Source of the DNA: DATFVJ01 sp963851085 | Lineage (GTDB): Bacteria; Actinomycetota; Actinomycetes; Streptosporangiales; Streptosporangiaceae | Length of the DNA stretch: 64,000 bases | Direction of reading: 5' to 3' | Assembly: GCA_963851085.1 (NCBI GenBank) | Contig: CAWKNX010000011.1 | Location: 124,001-188,000, forward strand | Shown: one piece after another, positions 43,620-51,669 of the stretch | Position numbering within the stretch: position 1 is the first letter of the stretch | Layout: the number at the start of each line of letters is the position of its first letter | The notes under the pieces: generated by a model | What the model saw: only the letters and a program-made list of their open reading frames with translations | The model's database searches: none | Told to the model about the DNA's origin: nothing | Program-made: the position numbers and the translations under genes

Positions 43620-44354
43620 TCACCCTCGCAGGCTGGTCAGGCCGGCGGTGGACAGTGACTCCGCGCGGCCGTGATGGACCCGGATCAGCACGCCGAAGAC
43701 CACGACCGCCACCAGCAGGTCGAACAGGAACGCGACCGCGAGGATCAGCGGCATCTGCGCGGCCACCACGAGTGCGGCGACCGAGACGCCGTTCTCCAGC
43801 GAGAAGAACCCGACCGACTGTGAGACCACGTCACGGCGCACGATCATCAGCACGAACGCGACGAGCACGACCGCGACCGCGAGGCCGAGCGCGGCCCTGG
43901 GCAGCGCCGGGCTGTTGATGCCGAGCGTGCCGACCGCGAAGAAGCCGAACGCGGCCACCGCGATGGCCACGAGCACGGTGCTCGCCAGGCTCAGCGCGCC
44001 GCTTCCCGCGATCTCGTCCTGGGTGCCGCGCAGCAGCCTGCGCAGTACCACGGGCACCGCCACGACCTTCAGCGCCACCGACAGCGCCGCGAGCACGTAA
44101 AGCTCGGGCAGGTGCCGCGCCGCCGCCACGATGACGGCGAGCGCGGCGACCGCGGCCGACTGTGCCGCGTAGAGCCGGACCTGGTCACGCAGCAGCGCCT
44201 GCCTGAACATGCCGAACTCGGCCAGCAGCACGACGACGGCGACGACGTTCGAGCCGCCAGTGAACACACTCGGCGCTCCGTGCGCGAGCGCTGGCGCCGC
44301 GCCTGCCGCGCCCGCGTGCGCCAGGCCCGGCGCGCCCAGATGGACGGCGCGCAT
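43620..44354 (-). CDS. hyfE: Hydrogenase-4 subunit E-like membrane protein (NuoK-related)
   Basis: ATG 44354 shares a base with the hyfC stop (TGATG), so the longer upstream frame is not used. 244 residues, about seven helices; the C-terminal part (SQSVGFFSLENGVSVAALVVA) carries the NuoK-like conserved Glu in LEN. HyfE connects the antiporter-like subunits to the rest of the membrane arm. The first 30 residues are Ala/Gly-rich. Confidence 0.85.
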   Translation of the reverse strand: MRAVHLGAPGLAHAGAAGAAPALAHGAPSVFTGGSNVVAVVVLLAEFGMFRQALLRDQVRLYAAQSAAVAALAVIVAAARHLPELYVLAALSVALKVVAVPVVLRRLLRGTQDEIAGSGALSLASTVLVAIAVAAFGFFAVGTLGINSPALPRAALGLAVAVVLVAFVLMIVRRDVVSQSVGFFSLENGVSVAALVVAAQMPLILAVAFLFDLLVAVVVFGVLIRVHHGRAESLSTAGLTSLRG

Positions 44355-45316
44355 CAGCCACCTCCCAGGTAGAGGGTGAACACGCCGAGCACGGCGAGCA
44401 GGAAGGCGCCGGCCACGAATTCGGTGATCTTGAAGAGACGCAGCTTGGCGAACGAGTTGTCGATGACGGCCACGACCACCCCGATCCCCGCCGCCTTGGC
44501 GAGCAGCGAGACGATCGCAAGCGCCACTCCGGCGGGCTGCGGGGTCGCCGCGAGCCCCCACGGGGCCACGAACACGTTGGCGAGGATGGTGAACAGGATC
44601 AGCTGCTTCATCGCCGATCCCCAATTGAGCAGCGCGAAGTAGGGGCCGGAGTGCTCGAACGGCCGCGCTTCCTCGATCATGCCGAACTCGTTGGTCCCCG
44701 TGTGCGTCTCGACCGGGATGCGGCCGGTCTCATGCAGGATGACCATGAAGAGCGCGGCGGCCGCGAGCAGGTGCGCCTGCCGGATGATCTGGCCGGCCGA
44801 AGAGCGGACCGTCGCGGCGAGCGCGTACGGCAGGTCGGTGCCGGTCACGAGCGCCACCGTGAACACCACGAAGAGCACCACGGGCTCGGTGATGGCAGAA
44901 AAGGTCTTGGCCCGGCTCGACCCGAGCTGCGCGTAGGGGCTGCCTGTCTCCAGGGCCGCGACCGCCACCACGAAGCTCGCGAGCGACAGGATGAACCCGC
45001 CACCGAGGATGTCGCCCATGTAGCCGAACGGCAGCGGGAAGCTGGTCAGCACCGGGATGAGCAGCGGGACGGTCAGGTAACAGGTCACCGCCACGAGAGG
45101 TGCGGCGAGGAAGAACCAGCTCGCGCCCTCTGGTGCGAGCGCCTCCTTGCGGCACAGCTTCGCGAGGTCGTAGTACGGCTGGAGAAGCCGCGGCCCGCGG
45201 CGGCCCTGGAGCCGCGCCTCCACCTTGGCGATGATGCCGGACACGCCGGGCGCGGCGCCCGCGATGGTGACGACCTGGATCACCTGGATCACCGGGATCG
45301 GCAGGGCCGCGCTCAC
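44354..45316 (-). CDS. hyfC: Hydrogenase-4 subunit C / NuoH-type membrane subunit
   Basis: GTG 45316 gives 320 residues, the family length, with eight or so helices. The quinone-site/peripheral-arm interface loops of NuoH/HycD are conserved: AKVEARLQGRRGPRLLQPYYD after helix 1 and RIPVETHTGTNEFGMIEE with several acidic residues. It anchors the hydrophilic arm and links it to the pump subunits. First conserved gene of the operon; its start overlaps (GTGA) a possible leader ORF with a strong ribosome site. Confidence 0.9.
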   Translation of the reverse strand: MSAALPIPVIQVIQVVTIAGAAPGVSGIIAKVEARLQGRRGPRLLQPYYDLAKLCRKEALAPEGASWFFLAAPLVAVTCYLTVPLLIPVLTSFPLPFGYMGDILGGGFILSLASFVVAVAALETGSPYAQLGSSRAKTFSAITEPVVLFVVFTVALVTGTDLPYALAATVRSSAGQIIRQAHLLAAAALFMVILHETGRIPVETHTGTNEFGMIEEARPFEHSGPYFALLNWGSAMKQLILFTILANVFVAPWGLAATPQPAGVALAIVSLLAKAAGIGVVVAVIDNSFAKLRLFKITEFVAGAFLLAVLGVFTLYLGGG

Positions 45317-45501
45317 GGCGCCGCCCCACGCGGCGCCGCCCCAACAGGCGCCGCGCTAAGAGGCGCTGCCCCGGACAGTGCTGCCCCGGACCGGGTTTCC
45401 CCGGTCAGTGCTGCCCTGGGCGGTGGAGGGTCAGCCGGCGCGGGCCATGGCGCGCGCCGAGCCGGATGATTGCCGGGCGGCTCCGGCACAGGGTCAGGCA
45501 A
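45313..45501 (-). CDS. Possible leader ORF coupled to the hyf-like operon
   Basis: TTG 45501 lies 7 nt after GGAAGGAGG, the strongest Shine-Dalgarno near the operon; hyfC itself has none. The 62-codon frame (Pro/Ala-rich, repeats of SGAAP and VGAAP type) ends in GTGA overlapping the hyfC start. It may be a leader through which translation of hyfC is coupled. No homologous family recognised. Confidence 0.42.
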   Translation of the reverse strand: MPDPVPEPPGNHPARRAPWPAPADPPPPRAALTGETRSGAALSGAAPLSAAPVGAAPRGAAP

Positions 45502-45650
45502 GGATTGCCTCCTTCCAGCCGCCGGGAGTGAACCGGCCACGTGGTAGAGGCCATCAGCGGGATCAGGGGTCCGCGGTTGTGGCGAGCCTCATCGCCAAGG
45601 CCCACAGTCTGCCTGCTGTCACACCGTCCACGCAACCGGCGGCGGAGCTG

Positions 45651-46649
45651 TCACCGCCGGTGCTGCCGGTCAGAGCAACTCCGCGATGAGGGCGGCCGCC
45701 CGGGCCGCACCGTCGCTGGCCACGGGCAGCTAGTCGCCCGGGTCCAGGTCGCCCGGCGGGCGGCCCGCTCCTCCGGCGGGCTGACCCGGTCGACGAACTC
45801 CAGCAGCGCGCGGCTGACCACGACCGGATCACGTAGCTGAGGGGCGTGACCGCCGCCCTCGATCAGCAGCAGGTCGCCACCGGTCAGGTCCGCTATCGCC
45901 TCGCTGCGGTGTGCGGGGATGAGGGCGTCGCCGGTTCCGTGCACGAGCAGGACCGGGCAGCGGATTGCCTCGATCAGCGCGACCATCTCCGCGCGGGAGT
46001 GCACCAGAGGCGGTGCGGTCTGGGTCGCGATCAGGACGTCCGCGTCGGTCTGCAAGGCCCAGGCCGTCGCGTCTTCGGTGGCCTTGGTGGAGTGCGCTTC
46101 TGGGAAGGTTGTGTTCCAGAAGAACGCGAGGAACTTACGGTAATCGAGCCGCCACGCGTGCTGGTTGTACAGCGCCCAGCCTTCGTCGGTCTCGAGTTCG
46201 TCGGTGAACGAATAGATCCTCCGCTCCGGGGCGTCGGGGGTGAGCCAGCGGATCGACGGACCGATCATCGCGGCACCGAGCACGCGTTCGGGATACCGCG
46301 CGGCAAGCGCCGCGGCCCGCGCCCCGCCGCGCGACATCCCCGCGATGACCGCGCGGTCGGTGCCGGTGGCGTCGAGGACGGCGATGGCATCGGCCACGAA
46401 CTCGTCGTCGGCGTACGCTGCCGGGTCCACCGGGCGGTCGGAGCGGCCGTTGCCGCGGCCGTCGATGGTGATGACGCGATGCCGGCGGGCGAGCACGGGC
46501 ACCTGGAACTTCCAGCGCCCGGAGTCCACGATCGACCACTTCGGCAGCAGCAGAACCGTCGGCCTGTTCCCTTCGCCGTAGACGTCGTAAGCGACCGTGA
46601 CCCCGGCACGCGTGATCGTGCCCTGCCGGTCAGGCTCCCGTGCTCGCAT
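45651..46649 (-). CDS. Alpha/beta hydrolase
   Basis: 332 residues. Classical fold with VAYDVYGEGNRPTVLLLP, a nucleophile elbow GMSRGGARA (Ser), acid in LLVHGTGDALIP and His in GGGHAPQLRDP. The last ~35 residues after FVDRVSPPEE are Arg/Ser-rich and unlike the fold; another frame there reads LPVASDGAARAAALIAELL and ends at a stop, so the gene's 3' end may have been fused to the tail of a lost gene. Substrate unknown. In mycobacteria similar proteins are linked to stress responses. Confidence 0.8.
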   Translation of the reverse strand: MRAREPDRQGTITRAGVTVAYDVYGEGNRPTVLLLPKWSIVDSGRWKFQVPVLARRHRVITIDGRGNGRSDRPVDPAAYADDEFVADAIAVLDATGTDRAVIAGMSRGGARAAALAARYPERVLGAAMIGPSIRWLTPDAPERRIYSFTDELETDEGWALYNQHAWRLDYRKFLAFFWNTTFPEAHSTKATEDATAWALQTDADVLIATQTAPPLVHSRAEMVALIEAIRCPVLLVHGTGDALIPAHRSEAIADLTGGDLLLIEGGGHAPQLRDPVVVSRALLEFVDRVSPPEERAARRATWTRATSCPWPATVRPGRPPSSRSCSDRQHRR

Positions 46650-46679
46650 CGGATGATCCCTCCGCGTTGTGGCCGAATG

Positions 46680-47735
46680 CTAGGGCCGGACCTCGTAGAC
46701 GATGTTGAACGGCGTCTCGGTCGCCCGGCGGAACCGGGTGAAGCCCGCGTCGGTCACGACCCGCCGGATGGCTGCCTCACCGGCCTGCGCGCCGAGGGCG
46801 TAGCCGCCCGTCTGCGACAGCGCGTTCGGCACGCACAGCTGCGTCGAGAAGTTGTAGTAGATGCGCCCGACCGGGTTGAGGTTGCCGTTGACGGTGTCGG
46901 TTGCGGCCGGCTCGACCACCATCCACGTGCCGTCCGCGGCAAGTGCCGCGCGGATGCGCCTGGCCGCCGACAGTGGATCGCCCATGTCGTGCAGGCAGTC
47001 GAACGTCGTGACGAGGTCGTAGTCGGACCCGGAGAACACCGCCGCGGCGGCGACCTCGAACTGCACCCGGTCAGCGACGCCCGCGTCAGCGGCCCGCTTG
47101 CGGGCAAGCTCGATCGAGCGCTCGTGGTAGTCCGATCCGGCGAACCTCGACTCCGGGTACTCCTGCCCGAGCAGCACCGTCGATGCCCCGATCCCGCAGC
47201 CGATGTCGGCGCCCTTGCCACCGGCCCGCAGCTTGTCCACGACACCGTCGAGCGCGGGAAGCCAGGCCGGCACCAGGTTGGCGATGTAGCCCGGCCGGAA
47301 GAACTGCTCGCAGCCCACGAATACGTCGTCGTCATGCTCGTGCCAGCCGACGCCGTCGCCCGACTTGAACGCGGCGGTGATGCGGTCGTTGGCCTTCAGC
47401 GCGCCGAGCGCCAGCACGAACGCGCCGGGCGCGTAGACGCCGCCGTCCGGATTGGCGAGCGCGAACACCTGCTCCTCGGTCATGGAGTAGGTGTCGGTGT
47501 CGGCGTCGTACTCCACGTAACCGCCCGCGGCCTGGCCGCGGAGCCACTCCGCTATGTACCGCGTGTTGGTCTCCGTGCGCGCGGCGAGCTCCTCCCCGGT
47601 GGCCGGTCCTTCCGCGAGCGCGTGGTAGAGCCCGAGCCGGTGCCCGACGACGATGTTGCCCGCCGCCGCTGTCGCGCCGAGATCGGATACGAAGCGCCCG
47701 AGGAACTCGTTGAGCTTGCCCTCGTCGATAGCCAT
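46680..47735 (-). CDS. SAM-dependent methyltransferase with N-terminal winged helix (Rv2258c-like)
   Basis: 351 residues. N-terminal dimerisation/winged-helix segment (GLYHALAEGPATGEELAART, RYIAEWLRGQAAGGYVEYD) followed by a Rossmann methyltransferase with motif I GADIGCGIGASTVLLGQ, acidic FAGSDYHERSIELAR and TTFDCLHDMGDP. The arrangement matches mycobacterial Rv2258c-type proteins, whose substrate is unknown. It starts 147 bp from the SARP remnant and runs in the same direction as the hydrolase 30 bp downstream. Confidence 0.85.
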   Translation of the reverse strand: MAIDEGKLNEFLGRFVSDLGATAAAGNIVVGHRLGLYHALAEGPATGEELAARTETNTRYIAEWLRGQAAGGYVEYDADTDTYSMTEEQVFALANPDGGVYAPGAFVLALGALKANDRITAAFKSGDGVGWHEHDDDVFVGCEQFFRPGYIANLVPAWLPALDGVVDKLRAGGKGADIGCGIGASTVLLGQEYPESRFAGSDYHERSIELARKRAADAGVADRVQFEVAAAAVFSGSDYDLVTTFDCLHDMGDPLSAARRIRAALAADGTWMVVEPAATDTVNGNLNPVGRIYYNFSTQLCVPNALSQTGGYALGAQAGEAAIRRVVTDAGFTRFRRATETPFNIVYEVRP

Positions 47736-47881
47736 GGTTGCCTCCCAGCTTCTGGCCGGTCTTTCCGGCTACCGCGATGTTGCCGCCGCGCGTTGCAGCC
47801 GCGTTGCAGTCGCCCTGCAACCGGCCTCGCGCGCCGGTTGGCACCTCCGGTGGCCGGCCGGGCGTAACGACCCGCGGTGCG

Positions 47882-48690
47882 TCAGCCGAGTGCGGCCCTG
47901 GCCTCGCCTTCGATGCGGGGCAGGCCATAGCGCCCGCCAAGCTCCGCCGCGCGCCGCAGCGACGCCGTGGCCTCGGCCTGTTCGCCGAGCGCCGCGGCCG
48001 CGAGGCCGTCCACGAGCGACGCGTCGGCGAGCGGGGCGACCCAGGGAATGCGCGCCGCGGCCTTCAGCAGGGGCACGAGCGCCGACCGCGCCCGCGCGGG
48101 TTCCCCTGCCGCCAGCCAGGCGCGGGCGACGGCGAGGTAGCAGGCATCACCGGTCACGAACGCTGAGCCTGGGGGCGCGCTGATCCCGCGGAGCAGCGTG
48201 GTGGCTTCCGCCAGGATCTCGGGTGAGCCGGTCGCCTGGGCGAGCGGCGCCAGGCAGCGCAGCAGGATGGCCTCCGCACCGTCCTGCTGGCGGCGATCCT
48301 GGCGTGTTCGAGCACCGCGAGGGCTTCGTCCACCCAGCCCGCTTCGAGCAGCGTGACGCCAAGCGCCGCGCCGGCGGCCGCCGCAGTCCAGACGTGCGGC
48401 GCCGCCTCGCTGAGAGCCACGGCGCGGCGGCCGATGCCGATGGCCTCGTCGTAGTGACCTTGCAGCCTGGCCACCGCGCCGAGCACGGTGACGTGCCATC
48501 CCGCGTGCGCGCGATATCCGCTGCGGCGGCTCGACGATCCTGTCGACGGGAACCGTGTGTGCCCGTTCGACGGCGAGCAGCTTGAGCAGCGCACGCGCCT
48601 TCCTGCTGCCCAGGTCCGGGACCGTGACCGGCGCGCCGTGGTGCACCCCGAATGTCCCGACGAGCCGCAGCTGCGCCTGAGGCGAGGCCT
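47882..48690 (-). pseudogene. SARP/AfsR-type regulator, internally deleted and frameshifted
   Basis: The N-terminus in one frame is a SARP DNA-binding domain (LRLVGTFGVHHG, LGSRKARALLKLLAVER, VDRIVE). It then breaks at about 48535-48555 and jumps to TPR-like sequence in another frame (HVTVLGAVARLQGHYDEAIG, GVTLLEAGWVDEALAVLEHARI) and back again near 48290 (CLAPLAQATGSPEILAEA, VDGLAAAALGEQAEATASLRRA). The ATPase domain and most of the BTAD domain are missing. A large regulator has been reduced to its ends. Confidence 0.75.
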
Positions 48691-48832
48691 GACCATGGTC
48701 AGCGGTCCCCATCCGCCCCCTCCCCAGGGGGGATCCCTTTGACCGATCCTCGCATTGTCCAGAGGAAATGGGCACAGCGCCGACCCGGCACCTGACCAGG
48801 CGCGCGGCTGGCTGACCCTCAGTGGAGCGGGC

Positions 48833-49876
48833 CTAGCGGAGGGTGAGAATGGTGAGGCTGACCAGGCCCGCGAGTACGCAGTAGACGGCGAACGGGGTGA
48901 GCGTCTTGGCCGGGTCCGACAGGTAGCGGACGAGGAAACGCACCGCGAGGTAGGCGCCGGCGAACGCGAGCAGGCTGCCGACCAGGATCTGGCCGTGAAT
49001 GCCATGGCCGAGCGGGCCCGTCAGGTCCGGGATCTTGATCGCGCCCGCGGCGAGAATCACCGGCGCGGACAGCAGGAACGAGAATCGCGCCGCGTCCTGG
49101 CGGGACAGGCCGCGGAACATCCCCCCGACCATCACGATGCCGTCGCGGCTGATTCCGGGCAGCAGCGCGAGGATCTGGAGTGAGCCGATCCCGACGGCGC
49201 GGCCGAATCCGATGCGCGCGAGCCGCCGGTCGGCGCGGTTGGCCGCGGCTGCCTCCTGCTGCCGCGCCGCGCGCTGGCCGGCAGTATGCACGGCAGGCTG
49301 GTGACCGGCCCCGACGGTGGCCATCTCGCGCTCCTGCGCCACCTCGTGCTCCTGCGCCACCTCGTGCTCCTGCGCCACCTCGCGCTCCGCGGCTACCTGA
49401 TCGGGCCGCGCCGCGGCGCGTCGGCGAAGCCGCTCGCCCGCGTAAAGGATGAGCCCGTTGATCATGAGGAAGATCGCGGTGAGGATGGGTTTGCTGAATA
49501 CGGTTGTGAACAGTTGCTGGAGCGCCAGGCCCGCGATGCCGACGGGAATCGTGGCCAAGATGATCATCCAGGCGAGCCGCTGGTCAGCGGTCTGCACCTG
49601 CCGGTCCCTGATCGAGCTGAGGAACCCGCCGGCGATCCGGACCCAGTCCCGCCAGAAATAGACGATCATCGCGAGCGCGGTCGCGACGTGCAGCCCGACG
49701 ACGAAGGCGAGGTAGGGGGACTTGGACGCGGAGACGTTCAGGTCGCGGGCCCACTGGCCGCCGATGAGCGCGGGGATCAGGACGCTGTGGCCGAGGCTGG
49801 AGACGGGGAAGAGCTCGGACACTCCCTGGACGAGGCCGACGACGATGGCCTCGGGATAGGTCAAAACAGGCGTCAT
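48833..49876 (-). CDS. uppP: Undecaprenyl-diphosphatase (bacitracin-resistance type)
   Basis: ATG 49876 starts the conserved TYPEAIVVGLVQGVSELFPVSS motif (the usual E-x3-E/PVSSxGH region). 347 residues, about 70 longer than normal. The second active-site motif LLPGISRDGIVMVGG is complete. The extra length is a cytoplasmic-loop insertion with EVAQEH repeats encoded by 18-bp units. It dephosphorylates undecaprenyl diphosphate to recycle the lipid carrier for peptidoglycan, outside face of the membrane. Divergent from a BlaI-type regulator. Confidence 0.92.
   Translation of the reverse strand: MTPVLTYPEAIVVGLVQGVSELFPVSSLGHSVLIPALIGGQWARDLNVSASKSPYLAFVVGLHVATALAMIVYFWRDWVRIAGGFLSSIRDRQVQTADQRLAWMIILATIPVGIAGLALQQLFTTVFSKPILTAIFLMINGLILYAGERLRRRAAARPDQVAAEREVAQEHEVAQEHEVAQEREMATVGAGHQPAVHTAGQRAARQQEAAAANRADRRLARIGFGRAVGIGSLQILALLPGISRDGIVMVGGMFRGLSRQDAARFSFLLSAPVILAAGAIKIPDLTGPLGHGIHGQILVGSLLAFAGAYLAVRFLVRYLSDPAKTLTPFAVYCVLAGLVSLTILTLR
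49325..49378 (-). repeat. 18-bp tandem repeat in uppP, three copies plus half
   Basis: Units of CTCGTGCTCCTGCGCCAC (first differs by one base) encode the repeating Val-Ala-Gln-Glu-His-Glu peptide in an insertion between membrane helices. Confidence 0.88.
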
Positions 49877-50005
49877 CTGCGGGCCTTCCGCTGGATCGGT
49901 GGGGCGGACACGATGTTGTTTGTGGTGACGCGGCAGGATAACGGCCGGCCAGGGCGCGCGTGCCACGCTCTGCCGTTCGCTGGGCATCCCCCGTGAGCTT
50001 AAGCT

Positions 50006-50019
50006 ACTACAACTTGTGG
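50006..50019. promoter_or_regulatory. Candidate BlaI operator between uppP and blaI
   Basis: ACTACAACTTGTGG contains CTACAA-1 nt-TTGTGG, a near palindrome of the TACA...TGTA type bound by BlaI/MecI proteins, in the divergent intergenic region. One mismatch between arms; only one copy. Confidence 0.4.
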
Positions 50020-50149
50020 ACGTTGGATTGCTCTTCTGTCCGGCTCACGGCCCCCACAGTGTGCCAGGGCTCCGTTCCCTGCCAGGGCCACGTTCCCTGC
50101 CACTCGGCGGCTGGTTCTGGCAACCTTGTGCGGAGAGGGAGGAGACCAG

Positions 50150-50542
50150 ATGACCGCGGCACCCGATCCGGGGACCAACCGGGCAGGCCGGCGCCCGTCC
50201 GGCGAACTGGAAGCCGAGGTGCTCGCCACCCTCTGGGCGGCAGGGCGGCCGCTCGTCCCTGCCGAGGTGCACGCCGAACTCGGCGGTGACCTCGCCTACA
50301 CCACCATCACGACCATCCTGCACCGCATGCACCGCAAGGGCCTGGTGACCCGTCAGCCCGCCGGCCGGGGCAACGCGTACAGCCCGGCACAGGACGAGGC
50401 CAGCCACACGGCGCAGGCGATGCACGCACTGCTGCGGGATGGGCGTGACCACGCCGCCGTGCTCGCCAGGTTCGTGACGGGCCTGTCGCCCGACGATGAG
50501 CGCGTGCTCCACCATTTGCTGCGTGACGCGGACCAGCCCTGA
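50150..50542 (+). CDS. BlaI/MecI/CopY-family transcriptional regulator
   Basis: ATG 50150 is preceded by GGAGAGGGAGGAG. 130 residues with the BlaI winged helix (GELEAEVLATLWAAGRPLVPAEV, YTTITTILHRMHRKGLV) and a short dimerisation tail. These repressors are inactivated by a membrane peptidase sensor (BlaR, M56 family) on beta-lactam or envelope stress. The next gene, coupled by TGATG, is a membrane protein but not an M56 peptidase. Confidence 0.88.
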   Translation: MTAAPDPGTNRAGRRPSGELEAEVLATLWAAGRPLVPAEVHAELGGDLAYTTITTILHRMHRKGLVTRQPAGRGNAYSPAQDEASHTAQAMHALLRDGRDHAAVLARFVTGLSPDDERVLHHLLRDADQP

Positions 50543-51432
50543 TGCCGGGCACCCCGGCCACGGCCCCGGACCGCGAGAACCGGGCGCCGCGGCCGCGCGC
50601 CGCGGTCAGGCTGCCGCCCTGGCAGCGCCGGTCCGGCCCGCCACGCGATCGCAAGCGCCCAGGCCGCTCAGGCCACCCAGGCGGCCCAGACCGTGCGGGC
50701 CGCCCGCCCGGCGCGCGCGGGGCGGGCGGCTGGCGGTGGCTGCGCTTACTGCGACTCGTGCCGGTGCTTGTAGTCGCGGGCGCTGTCGTGAATTTCCTGG
50801 CACCGCCGTGGGTGTTCCACATCGGCGACCGGTTCACTCCGGCCACGATGTGGGACGGCTACGGCACGGTGCACGCCTCCGACTGCGGAAACTACGTGCT
50901 CTACGCGCACCTGCAGGGCGGGCTGAACGTCAGCAGATACGGCCCGGGCCGCTGCGACGACGTCTCCGGATGCTCCAACCTCAGAGGCAGCGCGAGAATG
51001 TGCACGCAGCGCGGCGCCAGGTACTCCTTCGCGCTGCGCGGTGTGGTGAGCACGTGGTGGAGCACGGAAGGGGCTCCCGCGTCGATCACGTTGCAGCCGA
51101 GCCCGCTCCGGTCCATGCCGGCCGGATTCGTGTTCGTGTTCGCCGGCATCTGGCGCGGACCGGTCCTGCCCGTCGCGAACAGGGACAACTCCTTCACCGA
51201 GGTCTTCGCCCCGGACGGGGCCATCAGATGGACGACCTCGACCCGCGACGCGGGCACTGCCGCGGTAGCCCTGCACGCAGGCACCGCAGCAGCCTTCGCC
51301 CACGCGTGCCATGCCCTGCGCGGCGCCTGGCGCGCCCGGTTTGTGGCGTCCCGGCGGCATGGTTGGCCCGTTGGGGACGCTGTCGCACGGCGGTCAGCGG
51401 GTACCATCGCCCCGCTCACGGTGGTTCCATGA
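50542..51432 (+). CDS. Hypothetical single-pass membrane protein after blaI
   Basis: 296 residues. Arg/Pro/Gly-rich cytoplasmic segment of ~65 residues, one membrane helix (LRLVPVLVVAGAVVNFL), then an extracytoplasmic domain with several Cys (DCGNYVLYAH, RCDDVSGCSNL) that may form disulfides. No M56 peptidase motif HExxH is present. After about residue 235 the sequence becomes Ala/Arg-rich and may have run out of the native frame. Its coupling to blaI suggests a sensor or target role, unproven. Confidence 0.6.
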   Translation: MPGTPATAPDRENRAPRPRAAVRLPPWQRRSGPPRDRKRPGRSGHPGGPDRAGRPPGARGAGGWRWLRLLRLVPVLVVAGAVVNFLAPPWVFHIGDRFTPATMWDGYGTVHASDCGNYVLYAHLQGGLNVSRYGPGRCDDVSGCSNLRGSARMCTQRGARYSFALRGVVSTWWSTEGAPASITLQPSPLRSMPAGFVFVFAGIWRGPVLPVANRDNSFTEVFAPDGAIRWTTSTRDAGTAAVALHAGTAAAFAHACHALRGAWRARFVASRRHGWPVGDAVARRSAGTIAPLTVVP

Positions 51433-51483
51433 TCGCGGTAATTTTGCCGCGGTATGCGCCGGAAAGTTACCGCGATCATGAAA
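51425..51483. repeat. Family 1 palindrome, copy D
   Basis: Arms CATGATCGCGGTAATTTT and GAAAGTTACCGCGATCATG around a GC-rich loop, 59 bp in all, the same length as copies A and C. The left arm contains single-base differences. Located at the 3' end of the hypothetical membrane protein gene. Confidence 0.88.
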
Positions 51484-51528
51484 GCCCGGCGCGGTCCGGG
51501 ACGCTGCCATGGCCTGAATCGTGATCGA

Positions 51529-51566
51529 TGGCCCGTTGGGCGCCTGAGAGTGCCCCCAGCGGGCCA
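51529..51566. repeat. Family 2 palindrome
   Basis: Arms TGGCCCGTTGGGCGC and GCCCCCAGCGGGCCA (two mismatches) with an 8-nt loop, 46 bp after family 1 copy D. The two families are also close to each other near 12.1-12.4 kb. Confidence 0.8.
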
Positions 51567-51669
51567 GTCATTCGCCCTATGGGGCAGCGCCGGGCTGCGT
51601 CCGCATCCACGGCAAGCCGCGCCCCGGGAGCCGGGCCGCGGGAGCCGCGCCCCGGAAGCCGGGCCGCGC

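Noticed and set aside
45846..47867. 673-codon open frame on the plus strand
   Set aside because: It is antisense to the hydrolase and methyltransferase genes, which carry the family motifs; it is a shadow of high-GC third-codon bias. The same applies to the 795-codon frame antisense at 16534-18921.
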